From Cryptomeria japonica (lineage: Eukaryota; Streptophyta; Pinopsida; Cupressales; Cupressaceae): a stretch of 60,000 nucleotides of DNA. Positions 11,676 through 23,479 of this stretch are shown here, one piece after another. The notes beneath the pieces are model-generated. The model searched no databases. It saw nothing but the letters and a program-made list of their open reading frames with translations, and was not told the DNA's origin. The DNA is taken from NCBI RefSeq assembly GCF_030272615.1, contig NC_081410.1, positions 186,956,119 through 187,016,118 on the forward strand, in the 5' to 3' direction. Positions within the stretch are counted from its first letter, which is position 1. Each line of letters begins with the position of its first letter. The position numbers and the translations under genes were made by a program.

Positions 11676-12551
11676 GGAGTCTCACTAACTACATACAAAT
11701 CTAGACTACAATCTGGAGAAGGGTTGAACTACAAAAGATAGCATCTCCTATGCCTGAGTATAGTTTTGGTTAAGCTCAATACTAGAGGACTAAATCCTCT
11801 TACATAAACCCAATTCAATCTCCAATGATCGACCAACTCCTCTGCCTGAATGATATTACATTATTCACACATTACATTCCTTGACCATGACTCTTACATT
11901 AACCATGATGATATACAATGATATATTACATCTATATGTACAAACCCTCGACCATAAACAATGAGGTCGGCCACCAGATAATAAACCAATTACATAATTA
12001 CAAACCATGTCGGCCTTAGTCCAAACAAGTAATATCAACACATAAGACATCCCATAAATACATCAATAGGTCATATCCACATGTTACATTAATGTCGGTC
12101 CATAACCTATATCAAAAGAAACCAAGCATAGGTCCACACACTTCAACAATGATCTCCAAATGCCAATTCTCGAATATGATCACCAATAGCATCATGAAAA
12201 TCCATCAGAAGCTGCACCAGTACCACTTATGTAATTCATCAAAGATCTCCATCAAAAGCTCTGCTGGTGAAACCCTCACCAGAACTAGAAACCAAGCTTC
12301 TAAGCAAGCAGGCTAGCATTCGATCACCAAACCAAAACCAATTGACCAAATATGAGTATAAGTATCATGAACAAGCCAATTCCATCACCAGACTATACTG
12401 GAGCCTGTCGGATCATACCAGATCCAAGTTAACCAGATACCACTTAACCTATAGGGACTAGAAGGGTGTTGGTAAAGCATCCAAACAACTAGTGTTGACA
12501 TCAATGACAAAACATCAATGCAACACAATTAATTCCACCAAATGGCCAACA
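11676..12551 (-). repeat. 3' LTR of element A, proximal part
   Basis: Continues the LTR interrupted at 4270 and aligns with about 17291-18148. It ends GGCCAACA at 12551, the TG start of the minus-strand LTR. The minus-strand polypurine tract abuts it. Confidence 0.9.
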
Positions 12552-13051
12552 ATCTCCCCTTTGGCATTGATGGCAACACTAGCTGTGAAAAACATCTAAG
12601 TACCAAGAAATGCCAAACAGGTCTCCCCTTGTCAAAGACAACCAACAATCAATATCTCTCCCCCTGTAAATAATCTTTGTAAAGCTATGAACTTCTCTTT
12701 CTTTAACTTTTTCACATCAATATCACTCCCCCTTTGACATCAATGCTAGAAAACTGATAGAAATATCAAAGCAAAAACATAAGCCTCTTAATCTCAAAGC
12801 TGACTACTCCCCTTGAGCAGTAGCATTCCACATCAATGCCAAAATGAATAGTATATCAAATAATGCATGCCGGATAGATGCCAAACCACATCAATCAAGT
12901 CTATGTCGGAGGGGAAAAAACCCCTAATCTATCTCACAGGTACTCAAATGATTCCTTGGATAAAGGTTTAGTGAAAATATTTGCAATCTACTCTTTAGTG
13001 TTCACATAAACCATTCTAACTTCATTTGCTTCCACCTTCTCCTTCAAAAAT
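12552..13051 (-). other. element A: polypurine tract and 3' non-coding region
   Basis: Reading the minus strand, the LTR is preceded by GCCAAAGGGGAGAT (12552-12565). Further polypurine-tract-like blocks (AGGGGGAG or similar) lie at about 12656, 12727 and 12806. CATCAATGCCAAAGGGG is shared almost exactly with element D (38821-38842). No gene seen. Confidence 0.7.
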
Positions 13052-14360
13052 TTATACTTGATAGATATGTTCTTTTGTCTTAGAATGAAATATTGGATTC
13101 TTTGATATATCAATAGTAGCAAAGTTATCATAGTGAATAACTACCGATGCATCACAATCCACTTTTATATCCTTCAACATTTGCTTCATCCATAAAACTT
13201 TTGTACAATTAGTAGCAGTAGCAACATACTTAGCTTCAGCAGTAGATAGAGAAGTACATGATTGTTTCTTGCTGATCCATGAAACCAACTTCTTTCCAAG
13301 AAAGAAAGCTCCACCAGAAGTGCTTTTCTGGTCATCAACATCTCCAGCCCAATCAACATCTGTATATGCAAATAAAGTAAATTTATCATCCTTAGGGTAC
13401 CACAAGCCATATTCTGATGTACCTTGCAAGTATCTAAAAATCCTTTTCACTGCCATCTCATGATTTTCTCTAGGATCACTTTGAAATTTTGAAACAATAC
13501 AAACAACATTCATAATGTCAGGCCTAGTCTGAGTCAAATAAAGTAGATCTCCAATCATATATTTGTATCTTGTAGGATTTACCAGTGCAGAAACATCTTT
13601 TCTTATCAATTTCTCACTTGTAATCATAGGAGTACTTACCGGTTTAGAATCTCCCATATCAAATTTCTTCAACAATTCCTTAGCATATTTAGTTTGACAG
13701 ATAAAAATGCCTTTGTTAGTCTGAGTAATCTGCAAACCTAAGAAAAATTTCATCTCACCAATCATAGACATCTCAAATTCTTTCTCCATATTCTTAGAAA
13801 ATTCTATGCATAATTTATCTTCACCTCCAAAAATAATGTCATCAACAAATACTTCAACAATTAGTATATCATCATCAATGATTTTATAATATAAATTAAC
13901 TGTCAGCACTGCACTTAGTAAAACCAAGCTTCAAAAGATACTTATCCAACCTTGCATACCAAGCTCTAGGTGCTTGTTTTAATCCATATAAAGCTTTCCT
14001 TAACTTGCAAACCATATCAGTATCATCTGATAGTGAATAACCATCAGGTTGCTCAATATAAACTTCCTCATCAAGATCCCCATTCAAGAATGCACATTTA
14101 ACATCCATCTGATAAACTTTGTAGTTTTTGTAAGCAACATAGGCAAGAAATGATCTTACAACTTCAATCCTACCTACAAGTGCAAACATTTCTCCATAAT
14201 CGATTCCTTCCTTCTGAGAATATCATTTACAAACCAATCTAGCCTTATTCCTTATAACTTGACCATCCTCGTTCAATTTATTCCTAAAAACCCATTTAGT
14301 TCCAATGACATTTTTATTTTTAGGCTGGGGAACCAAAGTCCATGTGTTATTTTTCTAAAT
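13052..14360 (-). pseudogene. reverse transcriptase and RNase H of element A
   Basis: Two overlapping open frames, 14189-13896 and 13927-13052, give a Copia RT and RNase H. Visible motifs are MDVKCAFLNGDLDEE, YGLKQAPRAWY, the catalytic FVDDIIFGG, FFLGLQITQ, the RNase H start YTDVDWAGD, and STAEAKY with the catalytic Glu. The two frames differ by a shift around 13.9 kb. Upstream, 14360-14190 still encodes the RT N-terminus (TKWVFRNKLNEDGQVIRNKARL) with a stop, so the domain is broken at both ends. The RT resembles those of Copia elements with large LTRs; I do not assign a lineage. Confidence 0.9.
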
Positions 14361-15435
14361 CTGATCTAATTCTTCTTCCATAGCTTTTAACCAATGTTCA
14401 TCTTTACATGCCTCAATTACTGATACAAGTTCAACTTGTGAAATTAAACATACCTCATTCGTTTCCAGTCTTCTTCTTGTCATCACTCCATTGTTCTTGT
14501 CCCCAATGATTTGATCTTCAGAATGATTCAATCTCACATACCTAGGAGTCTTTTGACTCTCTATTCCTCTTCCCCGTTCTTCAGTTACTGTAGAATTCTC
14601 TGATGTTGCCAGAGTAACTAGTTCAACTCTTTGTTCCAGTAAAGGTGCTACCGGTTCACATATAATCATTTCCACTGTTGGTTCCTTCTCATAAACTCTG
14701 ATTTGACTTTTGTTCAACTCATCTACTTTGACATTAACACTCTCCATAATTCTCTGCAATCTCTTGTTATAAAATCTATATACTTTTCTTTCATTAGAAT
14801 AACCAAGAAATATGCCTTCATCACTTCTAGGATCAAATTTCCCAATAGTATCATCTCTCCTGATATAACATTTACTACCAAAAATTCTAAAATACTTAAT
14901 TGTAGGTGTATTGCCAAACCATAATTCATAAGGTGTTTTACCAGTTTCTCATTTGATATGTACTCTGTTGAATGTATAAACCACTATACTCAGTGCTTCT
15001 CTCTAGTAGATATGAGGTAGATTAGCTTCCATCATCATTGTTCTAGCAGCATCCAAGATATTTTTGTTCTTCCTTTCCACAACTCCATTCTGCTGAGGTG
15101 TTCGAGGAGCAGAAAATTATCTTCTTATACCATGCTTGTGACAAAAGTTAGAAAATTCACCAGATGTGAATTCTCTTCCATGATCTGATCTGAAACATTT
15201 AATCTTCAATCCTGTCTCAGTTTCCACTTTAGTCTTAAATATTTTGAACTTTTCAAATTCTTTAGAGTTTTCTCTCAAAAAGTAAACCACGTCATTCTAG
15301 AATAATCATCAATGATTAGTATGAAATATCTATCACCATGAAAACTTTAACTCTAGCAGGGCCACACAAATCAATATGAATAAGATCAAGAACATCATTT
15401 GATTTATCTTGTATACTCCTAAAAGAGGTTTTGAC
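14361..15435 (-). pseudogene. integrase core and C-terminal linker of element A, heavily broken
   Basis: Minus-strand remnants in alternating frames: an integrase start (SNDVLDLIHIDLCGP), and the C-terminal ELWFGNTPTIKYFRIFG with DEGIFLGYS at about 14.94-14.80 kb. An acidic, low-conservation linker follows at 14759-14355 (open frame of 134 codons). Several stops and shifts between 15430 and 14930 destroy the catalytic core. Position between protease and RT is as expected for Copia. Confidence 0.8.
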
Positions 15436-16032
15436 CTATTTACCCATTTGACATTCTTTACATACCAGATTATAGGGCTTGATAATCTTAGGTATATCCC
15501 TAACTACCTTAGTTGAACTGATATTTACAATGCAATCAAAATTCACATGACACAACCTTTTATACCATAGCCAACTCTCATCAATTTGTGTAATCAAACA
15601 TGTCTTCTCACCGGAATTCAAATGAAATGTATAACCTTTTGTCTGTGTACCGGTTGTGATCTCCAAGCCAAATCTGTTAATGATTTTGCATTTTCCATCC
15701 TTGAACTATAATTGAAATCCATTATCTACCAATTGTCCTACACTCAAAAGATTGTGCTTCAAACCTTCAACATAATAAACATTGTTAGTATTGTTCTTAC
15801 CATCCAATGATATAGTTCCTTTTCCTTTAATCATACATGCCTTGTCATCTCCAAATCTAACTAGTCCACCATCAAATTCCCGCAAAGACAGAAACTTCCC
15901 TTTATCTCTAGTCATATGTTGTGAACAACCACTATCAATTACCCATTCATCCTTGTGCTCAATTTTAGCAGCAAGTGCCTTCTGTTTAGGTACATTCTCT
16001 TCTAGTACCGGATCATCTTCCTTGATAGCCAA
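15436..16032 (-). pseudogene. protease and GAG-pre-integrase region of element A
   Basis: Frame 16032-15706 contains the Copia protease motif WVIDSGCSQHMT and the downstream HNLLSVGQL segment. Frame 15666-15436 carries the pre-integrase zinc finger: LWYKRLCHVNFD (second His intact, first His changed) and CKECQMGK with both Cys present. The two are separated by a stop or shift near 15.68 kb. Confidence 0.88.
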
Positions 16033-16930
16033 GAATGCCCATTCTTTCCCATTGTCGGATCCACTAGCAGAGTCTTCTGTTGGTTCATCATTTGAATCAG
16101 TAATGCCTTCCTCATCCGCATATAAATATCTTCTCTCTTCATATCTTCTAATTATTTTGCATATAAATATTTCCAGTCTTTCTTACTGGTTGCAGATGTA
16201 GATGGATGAAAAGAAGGTTCAGTCTTCACAGCTCCATAAGGTCCAAATTCCTCAAGCTCAAAAGAAGATAGTTTCCTAACCAAAGTATCTTTGTTGATAG
16301 ATGTATTATCCATTGTTCTCAACTCATTAATAGCAGTAGCCTTCATTTTGCAAGCCATTGGTAGGGCTCTCAGGACTTTAGAAATAATTTTATCTTTGCT
16401 CAGAGTTCCACCACAACATTGAATTCCCATTACAATCTCATTTACTCTTTCCATGAATGCAATAATCCTTTCATCTTCTTCCATCTTCAGGTTTTCATAT
16501 CTCACCCGGTAACCATCAAGTTTAGCAATCTTCACTATAGGGTCACCTTCATTAAGAGTCTCACACTTATCCCATATAGCCTTTCCAGATGATTTGTCTG
16601 TTAGTCTCATTATTTGCTGATCAGATAGTACACACAAGAGGGCTTCTTTTTCTCTATAATCATTCTCAAGCTCCTTGTCCAGGTTTGTCGGAAGAGGATT
16701 TCCAGATCCCGGATTATAGGGTGTGACACCATTCTATGTGATCTCCCAAATCTCCTTGCCAAGACATTTGAGATGAGTGTCCATCTGAACCTTCCATACT
16801 CTGTAATTTGCTCCATCAAGCCTCAGAATATCCCTTCGAAAGATAGCTCTAGAAGAACTAGATGATCTTGAATTGTTAGTCGCCATAGGATCTTCCTCAA
16901 GAGGTTAAGCTTTTTGTAGAGAGGACCAAA
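16033..16930 (-). pseudogene. gag of element A, zinc knuckle not visible
   Basis: Two overlapping frames (16819-16610 and 16637-16152) encode a UBN2-type Copia capsid: KAIWDKCETLNEGD, RYENLKMEEDERI and VLRALPMACKMKA. The expected CCHC knuckle is absent. Between about 16180 and 16100 a direct repeat (atatttatatgc) marks a likely deletion joint, followed by an acidic stretch that leads into the protease frame. The gag is split by a frameshift near 16.62 kb. Confidence 0.82.
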
Positions 16931-16942
16931 GCTCTGATACCA
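16931..16942 (-). promoter_or_regulatory. primer-binding site of element A
   Basis: GCTCTGATACCA on the plus strand, i.e. TGGTATCAGAGC on the minus strand. It is two bases inside the 5' LTR edge at 16945. Complementary to initiator tRNA-Met. Confidence 0.92.
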
Positions 16943-16944
16943 AT

Positions 16945-18148
16945 TGTTAGACAGTTTAGATAACCAAAAGACAACTGAGAAGGTGGGGGGGTGAATCAAT
17001 TGTCACAGATTATCGAAAGCATTTAGCAATTAAACTTTAATACCATAACCCAAAAAAATAATACCAGAATAGCAGTTAATCCAATTAAGCATAAACAATA
17101 ATCACATAATAAAATCCATCCACACAACACCAAAATTTGTACGTGGAAAACTTGGTAAAGGGAAAAACCACAGAGGGAATCCTACCCACAGTCAGATAAT
17201 ACTTCTGCAATAAGTATGTGAATTACAATGAAGGGGCCTGCACTTGCAGGAAGGTCAATAGCCTAGAGAACACTTCTCATCACAAAATAAGTCTCACTAA
17301 CTACATACAAATCCAGACTACAATCCGAAGAAGTGTTGAACTACAAAAGATAGCATCTCCTATGCCTGAGTACAGTTCTAGTTAACCTCAATACCGAAGA
17401 ACTAAATCCTCTTACATAAACCCAATTGGATCTCCAATGATTGACCAACTCCTCTGCCTAAATGATATTACATTATTCGCATATTACATTCCTTGACCAT
17501 GACCTCTTACTTTAACCATGATGATCTTCAATAAGATATTACATATATATGTACAAACCCTTGACCATAAACAATCAGGTCAGCCACCAGACAATAAACT
17601 AATTACATAATTACAAACCATGTCGGCGTTAGAACAAACAAGTAATATCAACACATAAGACATCCTAAAAATACATCAATAGGTCCTATTCACATGTTAC
17701 ATTAATTTCGGTCCATAACCTAGATCAATTGGGAACAAGTATAGGGGTCCACATGCTTCAACAATGATCTCCAAACGCCAATTCTTGAATATGATCACCA
17801 ACAACATCCTGAAACTCCATCAGAAGCTACACCAATACCACTTATGCAATTCATCAAAGGTCTCCATCAAAAGCTCTACCAGTGAAACCCTCGCTAGAAC
17901 CAAAAACCAAGCTTCTAAGCAAGCAGGATAGCATCTGATCACCAGACCAAAACCAACTGACCAAATATGAGTATAAGTATCATGCACAAGCCAATTCCAT
18001 CACCAGACTATACCAGATCCAAGTTAACCAAAAACCACTTAACCTACAGGGACCAAAAGGGTGCTAGTAAAGCATCCAAATAGCTAGTGTTGACATCAAT
18101 GACAAAACATCAATTCAACACATAATCAATTGCACGAAATGGCCAACA
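16945..18148 (-). repeat. 5' LTR of element A
   Basis: 1204 bp, ends TGTTAGA...GGCCAACA on the plus strand; the cttcc duplication follows at 18149-18153. It contains the hairpin-like motif (minus-strand GGTTTTTCCC...GTTTTCCACGT) at 17141-17172 and a C-rich ATTCACCCCCCC block near the end, both shared with element D. Confidence 0.92.
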
Positions 18149-18153
18149 CTTCC

Positions 18154-18866
18154 CTAGTCCGACAATTTATCCAAATTCATGTCCTACTCTTGGCAAGAGA
18201 TGCTAGTTGGTCATGTGTGTGTTTTTTTCATGGTTGATCTTTCTGCTTTGATTTTTATCTTGTGTCCCAGGACCATACTTGCTTATGGTTGCCTTGATCA
18301 TCCTATATCTTGGTATGTCTTGGCTAGTGTATAATGGGGCATAGTTTTCATGGTAAGTTGTGTTTGAAGGTTTTCCTTATACTATCTGACAACCCTACAT
18401 TAGTTTTTATCAACACTTGCATGGTTGTGTGCAAGAGATTCCTATTTATCTGAGAGTCGGTCCATGCCTCAGATCTTCATATCATCCTAGTTCTTATAAT
18501 CAGTGGTGTAAACTATCCATGGCAATATCAAATCTAGGTTTGCTCTCCATTTATGCTCAACAATAAATCCTATCCACTCATTTCATTTCATTCATCCATC
18601 TCATTCCATTCAGAGACTCCAATTTATCCATTTGTCTTCATCCTCCTCCTCTCTTCATCTAGTACTCTAATCCAGTTTGAGAGCACACCCATGTTCTTCG
18701 AACTTGCATGTCCTCTCGAGGGGGCATACCACTACTTCCTCATCATCCTTCCTCCTCATCATTCTTCCTCATCTCATGTGTGGGGAATCATGCTTCTTAT
18801 CCTTATCCTTTGTATCCACTGTGTTTTATTCTTCTTTGATATAACATCACTTCATGATGCTATATC
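18154..18866 (+). other. 3' internal region of element C
   Basis: Resumes the pyrimidine-rich DNA of 2635-3930 after element A. No reading frame with recognisable content; a 110-codon open frame at 18553-18885 overlaps the polypurine tract and I do not trust it. It leads into the polypurine tract. Confidence 0.5.
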
Positions 18867-18880
18867 AAAGAGGGGCAAAA
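18867..18880 (+). promoter_or_regulatory. polypurine tract of element C
   Basis: AAAGAGGGGCAAAA immediately before TGTAGACACC at 18881, which starts an AT-rich LTR-like sequence. This marks element C as plus-strand oriented. Confidence 0.75.
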
Positions 18881-19257
18881 TGTAGACACCTGAAATTTAA
18901 ACCAATATTTAATTAATTTAAGCCTGTCAACATTATTAATTAATTTAATTGTGTTATCCTTATTCTTCTTAGAATTAATTAAATCCAATTTAATTAATCC
19001 TATTACTATAGTCCAATAATTAATCTATCAAATAAACTAATTATTTCCTTATTCCTCCAAAGTCATCTCAATCATTAATTATTCTAAATCCCTTTTGGTT
19101 AATTAATTTTAATTAATTAACCTAATCATGTGATTCCTACAAATCACTTTTCCTAATTCCCACTTATCCTAATTAATTCTTTTAGAATCTCTCTTAATCC
19201 CACTTATAATTATTTCACAATTTTATATTCCCCACTCATGCCATATCAACATTGAGC
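18881..19257 (+). repeat. 3' LTR of element C, first part
   Basis: Begins TGTAGACACC after the polypurine tract. Very rich in attaatt words. Interrupted by the LINE at 19257. It resumes at 22487, where a tandem duplication of about 58 bp (around catcaacattgagcctctc) is seen, and continues past a solo LTR. The other LTR is outside the window. Confidence 0.7.
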
Positions 19258-19399
19258 TATGGGGGATGGTCTACAGTAAGCTTAATATATGTTGGGTTAT
19301 GAATGATAATTTGTTAAATCTGTCTCGAGAATTTTGGGTCCCCTCTTCCAACCCCCTTATCCAACAACTGTGGAAGCATATCCCCCCCCACCCCCCCAT

Positions 19400-20096
19400 G
19401 AGCTAGTGTATCTAGAAGGAAAGGAATGACAGGATATTCAGGGACAAAGAGGCCACTGTGGAAACTGTGTTTGCTCGATTCCTTAAATTTATTCTTGAGA
19501 ATATATCTGTTTCTCAAACCCGGATGGCGTCCAAGCCCCCCTCTACCTGGGACTGGTAAGTTGCTAGATGCTGGAACCTTCCCCCCTCATTCTCTCTTGT
19601 TGACTTCTCTAAGAGACTTCTAAGATAAAGCACGATCTGGTTCCCCCCAACCACAAATTTTAAACTCAATTTTGATGGGGCTGCCGAGGGGGCCTGGCTA
19701 CGTGTGGAGGGATTATTAGATCCCATCTAGGGGCCCTTGTTGATTCTTATGCAGGTAACCTGAATAGGCATTCCTTTAATTAGGCTAAAGCGATGGCCTT
19801 AGCCTGAGGAATCCACATTGCCCTCTCCATGGGAATCGGGATTATGGACATTGAGGGGAACTCCAAGATTATCGTTGATGTTGTCACAGGGAATAATAAG
19901 CTTAATTGGACAATTGAGGGAACCATTAGGGACACCTTGAGGCTCATATCCGGGCTTCACTAATTCAGAATTATGCATATCTATAGAGAAGGCAACTGTG
20001 TGGCAGACGCCATGGCAGCCATTGGCCTAAACCTCTCATGGCTGAGATGTTGGAGGAGTCACAATTCCCTCCCAGACCATGTTAACTTCCTTCTGT
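19400..20096 (+). pseudogene. LINE ORF2 C-terminus: zf-RVT tail and RNase H-like domain
   Basis: KERNDRIFRDKEATVETVF at about 19.41 kb matches the segment that precedes RNase H in plant L1 ORF2 proteins. From about 19.66 kb an RNase H-like (RVT_3 type) domain follows: LNFDGA with the first Asp, a stretch ending in ALSMGIGIMDIEGNSKIIVD with the DS/NS motif, and HIYREGNCVADAMA at the end with the last Asp. At least four in-frame stops (TAG, TGA, TAG, TAG/TAA) interrupt it. The RT domain is missing, as expected after 5' truncation. Confidence 0.8.
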
Positions 20097-20529
20097 AGGA
20101 AGAGAAATAAAAAATCTTCACTAATGATTGAGCAGCTGCCAAGTGCTTCCCTTACCCTCCTCTCTTCCCTCGGGGTAGTTTGGAGGTGGTGGTTTCATAA
20201 TTTAAATATTGGGAATATCCCTCTGATCCCTTTTGATGTGGTGGTGACTCGTTTGGCCAGGCTAGCGATGACGTATGTGTTGTTGTGCTAGCATTTCACT
20301 TGGGCTTGCATAGTCATGATGAGGTAGGATTGGAGTGGAAACGTGTTGGTTGCCACTAATATTTGTTGGCTCTTAATTCCTCATAACCAGGAAATTATTT
20401 CTAAAAGTGACTTCATTTTTTCCCACGTGCCCAACTTCATTTCTCATTTATTGACGTCAAGCTCGCACACTTCCCATTTTCTCTTCTTGGCTTGCTTCTC
20501 GAAGGGTCTCTGCAACTTTCTCTATTTCA

Positions 20530-22227
20530 TGACTAAAGAAGCTCTATTGGTGGAGGAAATGGGGGGTGACAGAGTTAGATATGAACCAAATAATCCAGAT
20601 GATTTTAAAAATGACCCCCTGGTCTAGAACTTCTATGTTGAAGGTAGGGTTGCTGATTTTCTAGATTGCCTAAAGGGCCATGATGAGCATCTCTCACCTA
20701 CTTTTGCCCCCTCCTAATCTAGGAGGTGGGTATCAGTTGGCGAAATTTCCTTTGATGTCTCTAAGGAGACTATTGCCCAAGCTACGAAGCTTACCCTTGA
20801 TGGCCACCACTAGAAGCGTACCAGTCATGTTGCAAACAATGAAGGTTTGAAATGGTTCTTCCGTAACTATGAAGAACCCATCAAGCTGCAAGGTGGGTTT
20901 TCTCAGGAGGAGCTCAAGCACCCATGGAACATGATATGCCTCATGATCATGATGTACTTCACTCTTGAAGGCAGGTATAAGGTATTCTACTACTACCATT
21001 TACCCCTCCTCAATCACTTCTATAACAATGATTTGCTTTGTCTGTCGTTTTATTTACTGTACTCTATAGAGAGCTCTATTAAAGACACCATGGACCCCAA
21101 GAATGGGGATAAGCCTCCCTACCTCCTCCACCAGGGCCTCATTTATAGGTTGTATAAATTCCATGAGGCTCTCTCCCCCTCCCCATAATCTTTCGCTCTC
21201 TCAGCCCCCCATGCCGACTCCCCAGCAGCTCGCGACCCTATCTATGGCTTTCCCTAGATTCTTCCAATATCCCCATGAGGGATTTGCTATGGCCACCATG
21301 TCCTTGCCTGCTTATGCCTCGACTATTTCCTTATTGGCGGTCTCCCCTAGTTTAACTCTATCTGCCTCTCCCAGTGCTTCCCACTCCCTGTCCAAGGGCA
21401 AAGGCAAAACCCCCGCTAAATGCAAACATGTTGTCTTTGATGACAATTCTTCCTTTGAGGATGCTAAGAACGACAATCCTTCCCTGAATTTTGAGGCTAA
21501 AAGAAGATCCTCCAAACTTGCTTCCAAAAGCCACAAAAAGAATACCCTGGTGATCAAGAATCTGGACTATGAGGAGGACCCCATTGGGGACAAGAAGGAG
21601 GAGGGCCCTAATACCACTATGGGGGGCCCTGATGGGGATGTTGTGGATGTGAATGTGACTAAGGACCCCATGGTTCCGACCACTATTGGTGTCGCTGACA
21701 TGAGTATCTCTGAAATGCAAACCCAAGAGCCCATTGATGTTAAGGATAGGACCCCTATGAACACAAACACTTGGGGTTTTATGGGCGTGGAAATCTCTGA
21801 TGGCAAAGCCCTAGATTTTGGTAATTTGGACCTAGAATTAAAAATGACTGAACAGGGGATGCATTCTATCCCTCTGATGGGTTTGGTTAATGAGAATGAC
21901 AACTCCCTTGCTGGTGGTGTGCCCAAAGAGACCGAAGAAACTACCAATGACATGGCTGCTAAGAACCCCCAGGAGGTCCCTACTCTCCAACAAATGAAAA
22001 AGTTGAGCACAAATGTGCTGGACATCATGCAAAGAATTGAAAACCTCGGCCCTGTGCTTAATCTGCAGACCATCAAGGAGGATGTCAACCGGCTCAATAA
22101 CAAGATGGAGGCTTGGGAAGCCCAAATGGTGGGCCTTAACAAATTCCATGTGCAGGTTCTACATAGCTTTGCGCTCACCCTCTCTTTGCTGAGGGAACGT
22201 TATGCAGACACTAAGGAGGACAAGTAG
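20530..22227 (+). pseudogene. unknown accessory ORF downstream of the LINE RNase H
   Basis: Unrecognised. A frame from MTKEALLVEEMGG (20529) with stops (TAG near 20625, TAA, TAG near 20812, TAA near 21187) continues, with a shift, into a 374-codon open frame, 21103-22227. The N-terminal part is helical and hydrophobic (VFYYYHLPLLNHFY, YLLYSIESSIKD, LIYRLYKFHEA). A basic/acidic linker follows (KGKGKTPAKCKH, then an Asp/Thr/Met-rich stretch), and the C-terminal about 90 residues are coiled-coil-like (LQQMKKLSTNVLDIMQRI, IKEDVNRLNNKMEAW). Alternatives: a transduced host gene, or an element protein unrelated to ORF2. The layout resembles the accessory ORFs at 35.5-38.6 kb and 49.2-53.2 kb. Confidence 0.5.
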
Positions 22228-22446
22228 AAGACTAGGGACCTCTACAAGTTCCTATCAAATGAATGGAACAATGCTATGGATGCCACTGGGGTGCACAAGG
22301 CACCCCTGTAGTTTGTTTTTTGTTTTTTATTTTTTGCTGTTGTTTTTTTAATTTCTAAAGACTTGGTTCCTTTTTGCTGATAGTTGTTGTTAATTACTAT
22401 TATAGTGTTGTTTCTACGCTATTATTTTTGATAGTCTTGCTATGTA

Positions 22447-22462
22447 AAGGGTCATTGCCCTT
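22447..22462 (+). promoter_or_regulatory. 3' stem-loop of the LINE
   Basis: AAGGG-TCATTG-CCCTT, a 5-bp stem with 6-nt loop, about 25 bases before the A-rich end. Many plant L1 LINEs keep such a 3' hairpin for recognition by their own RT. Confidence 0.6.
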
Positions 22463-22486
22463 ATTCTCACTACTTTATTAATAAAA

Positions 22487-22599
22487 AACATTGTGCCTCT
22501 CAAAGAAATTCAATTTTTTTTTAATCCCTCCATCATGTCACATCAACATTGAGCCTCTCAAAGAAATTCAAATTTCTTTGAATCCCTCGATGCATCCTC
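22487..22599 (+). repeat. LTR of element C between LINE and solo LTR, with 58-bp tandem duplication
   Basis: cctctcaaagaaattcaa and catcaacattgagc occur twice, about 58 bp apart (22496-22553 and 22554-22599). This looks like an internal tandem duplication of the LTR. The last bases tcctc (22595-22599) are the left duplication of the next insertion. Confidence 0.6.
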
Positions 22600-22968
22600 T
22601 GTTAGAGTATTCGGGTATTTACTTGATTAATTAAACATTCTTTGTTTAATTATTTAAGTTCCCTTTATCTCTATTACACTTAAGCTAACTTTAGGTGCAT
22701 ATAATTAATTGTTTTAATTAATTATTATGTGCAAACCTAGGTTTTCCCTTTTTAGGGTTTATTGACCTATTAAAGGTTGAGTTCTTTCTTTTCATTGTAA
22801 GATACACATTACATATTTTTGTGAATATTGAGCTCTCTCTTTTTGAGCATATTCTCTGTGTTTTGTATGTTCTTCAGATTTTGCTTCATTGCTTCTCCTT
22901 GTAACAGGTTATTCAGCTTGCAGAAGATCTTCAGGCTCCTGTGGTGTTGTATTTTCTCAACTCCTATA
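22600..22968. mobile_element. probable solo LTR, 369 bp
   Basis: Starts TGTTAGAGTATTCGG, is flanked by tcctc on both sides (22595-22599 and 22969-22973), and the flanks read through smoothly when it is left out. Its right end is CTCCTATA rather than CA, so the right boundary is less certain. It has a repeated attaatt block and the word gagctctctctttttgagc. No internal region, so a solo LTR formed by LTR-LTR recombination is the simplest view. Confidence 0.5.
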
Positions 22969-22973
22969 TCCTC

Positions 22974-23470
22974 TATTTTGGAATTTTTAATTCCTCATTT
23001 TGAAATTTAAATTTCCTTTCCCCCTCTTCTCAAGGAATTTTATATTCTTGTTTATTTTCCCAAGGCACCCTTGATCCATGCCTTCCATATTAAATCAATC
23101 TCATCCCTCCATAACCAAATCAATCTTGTCCCTTCATTCACCTCCTCCAGTCTATAAATTGGAGTCTCATCTCCTCACAAAAATATCCACTTCCTCTATA
23201 GCATTCTCATGCTTCCCTTTTCTCTTCTATCTTCCTCCTATCATGCCATCATAATGTCCTCCTAATACTTCATCCAAATCAAATCCTCAATCCTCATCCA
23301 TCAATAATCCTTCAATCCAAATCCTATTCCAATCCCTCTTGTTGAACAAAGGAGAGCAATCCACATCCAAATCAAGAAAGGAGAAAATCAAGTGGAGCAT
23401 CAAAGAGGCACATCTTCCACTTCATCAAGATCAATTTGAGGGAGAGGTGAAAGACAAGGTATAAATTTGG
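22974..23470 (+). repeat. 3' LTR of element C, last part (right edge not defined)
   Basis: Continues with aatcc-rich sequence like the element's interior. A TATA-like CTATAAATTGG at about 23152 would fit an LTR promoter. Without the 5' LTR the end cannot be fixed; 23470 is an estimate. Confidence 0.4.
23152..23162 (+). promoter_or_regulatory. TATA-like box in the LTR of element C
   Basis: tctataaattgg in an otherwise pyrimidine-rich stretch, about 20 bp before ctcatctcctcac. Typical LTR promoter composition; not proven. Confidence 0.4.
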
Positions 23471-23479
23471 TTGCTTGCA

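Larger units (their letters stand above)
3931..18148 (-). mobile_element. Copia LTR retrotransposon A (minus strand), nested in C and itself split by B
   Basis: Both ends are visible. On the plus strand each LTR starts TGTTAGA and ends GGCCAACA, and the element is flanked by cttcc at 3926-3930 and 18149-18153. The right-hand LTR (16945-18148) is the 5' LTR. The left-hand one (3931-4270 plus 11676-12551) is the 3' LTR and is interrupted by element B. The primer-binding site (16931-16942) is complementary to initiator tRNA-Met. The internal domains in minus-strand order are gag, protease, integrase, RT and RNase H, which is the Copia order. By eye the LTRs differ at roughly a tenth of sites over their first 330 bp, so A is much older than B. 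Many stops and shifts make it inactive. Confidence 0.92.
19258..22486 (+). mobile_element. 5'-truncated L1-type LINE with a downstream ORF
   Basis: Bounded by a 10-bp imperfect duplication, aacattgagc (19248-19257) and aacattgtgc (22487-22496). The 3' end has TTTATTAATAAAAAA and a stem-loop just before it. The 5' part encodes the end of a LINE ORF2 (KERNDRIFRDK, then RNase H). A second long ORF follows before the 3' end, which is unusual for a simple truncated LINE. The insertion splits the LTR of element C. Confidence 0.75.

Noticed and set aside
21312-22178. Long minus-strand frames opposite the LINE-associated ORF
   Set aside because: Antisense shadows; the plus frame has the coherent linker and coiled coil.
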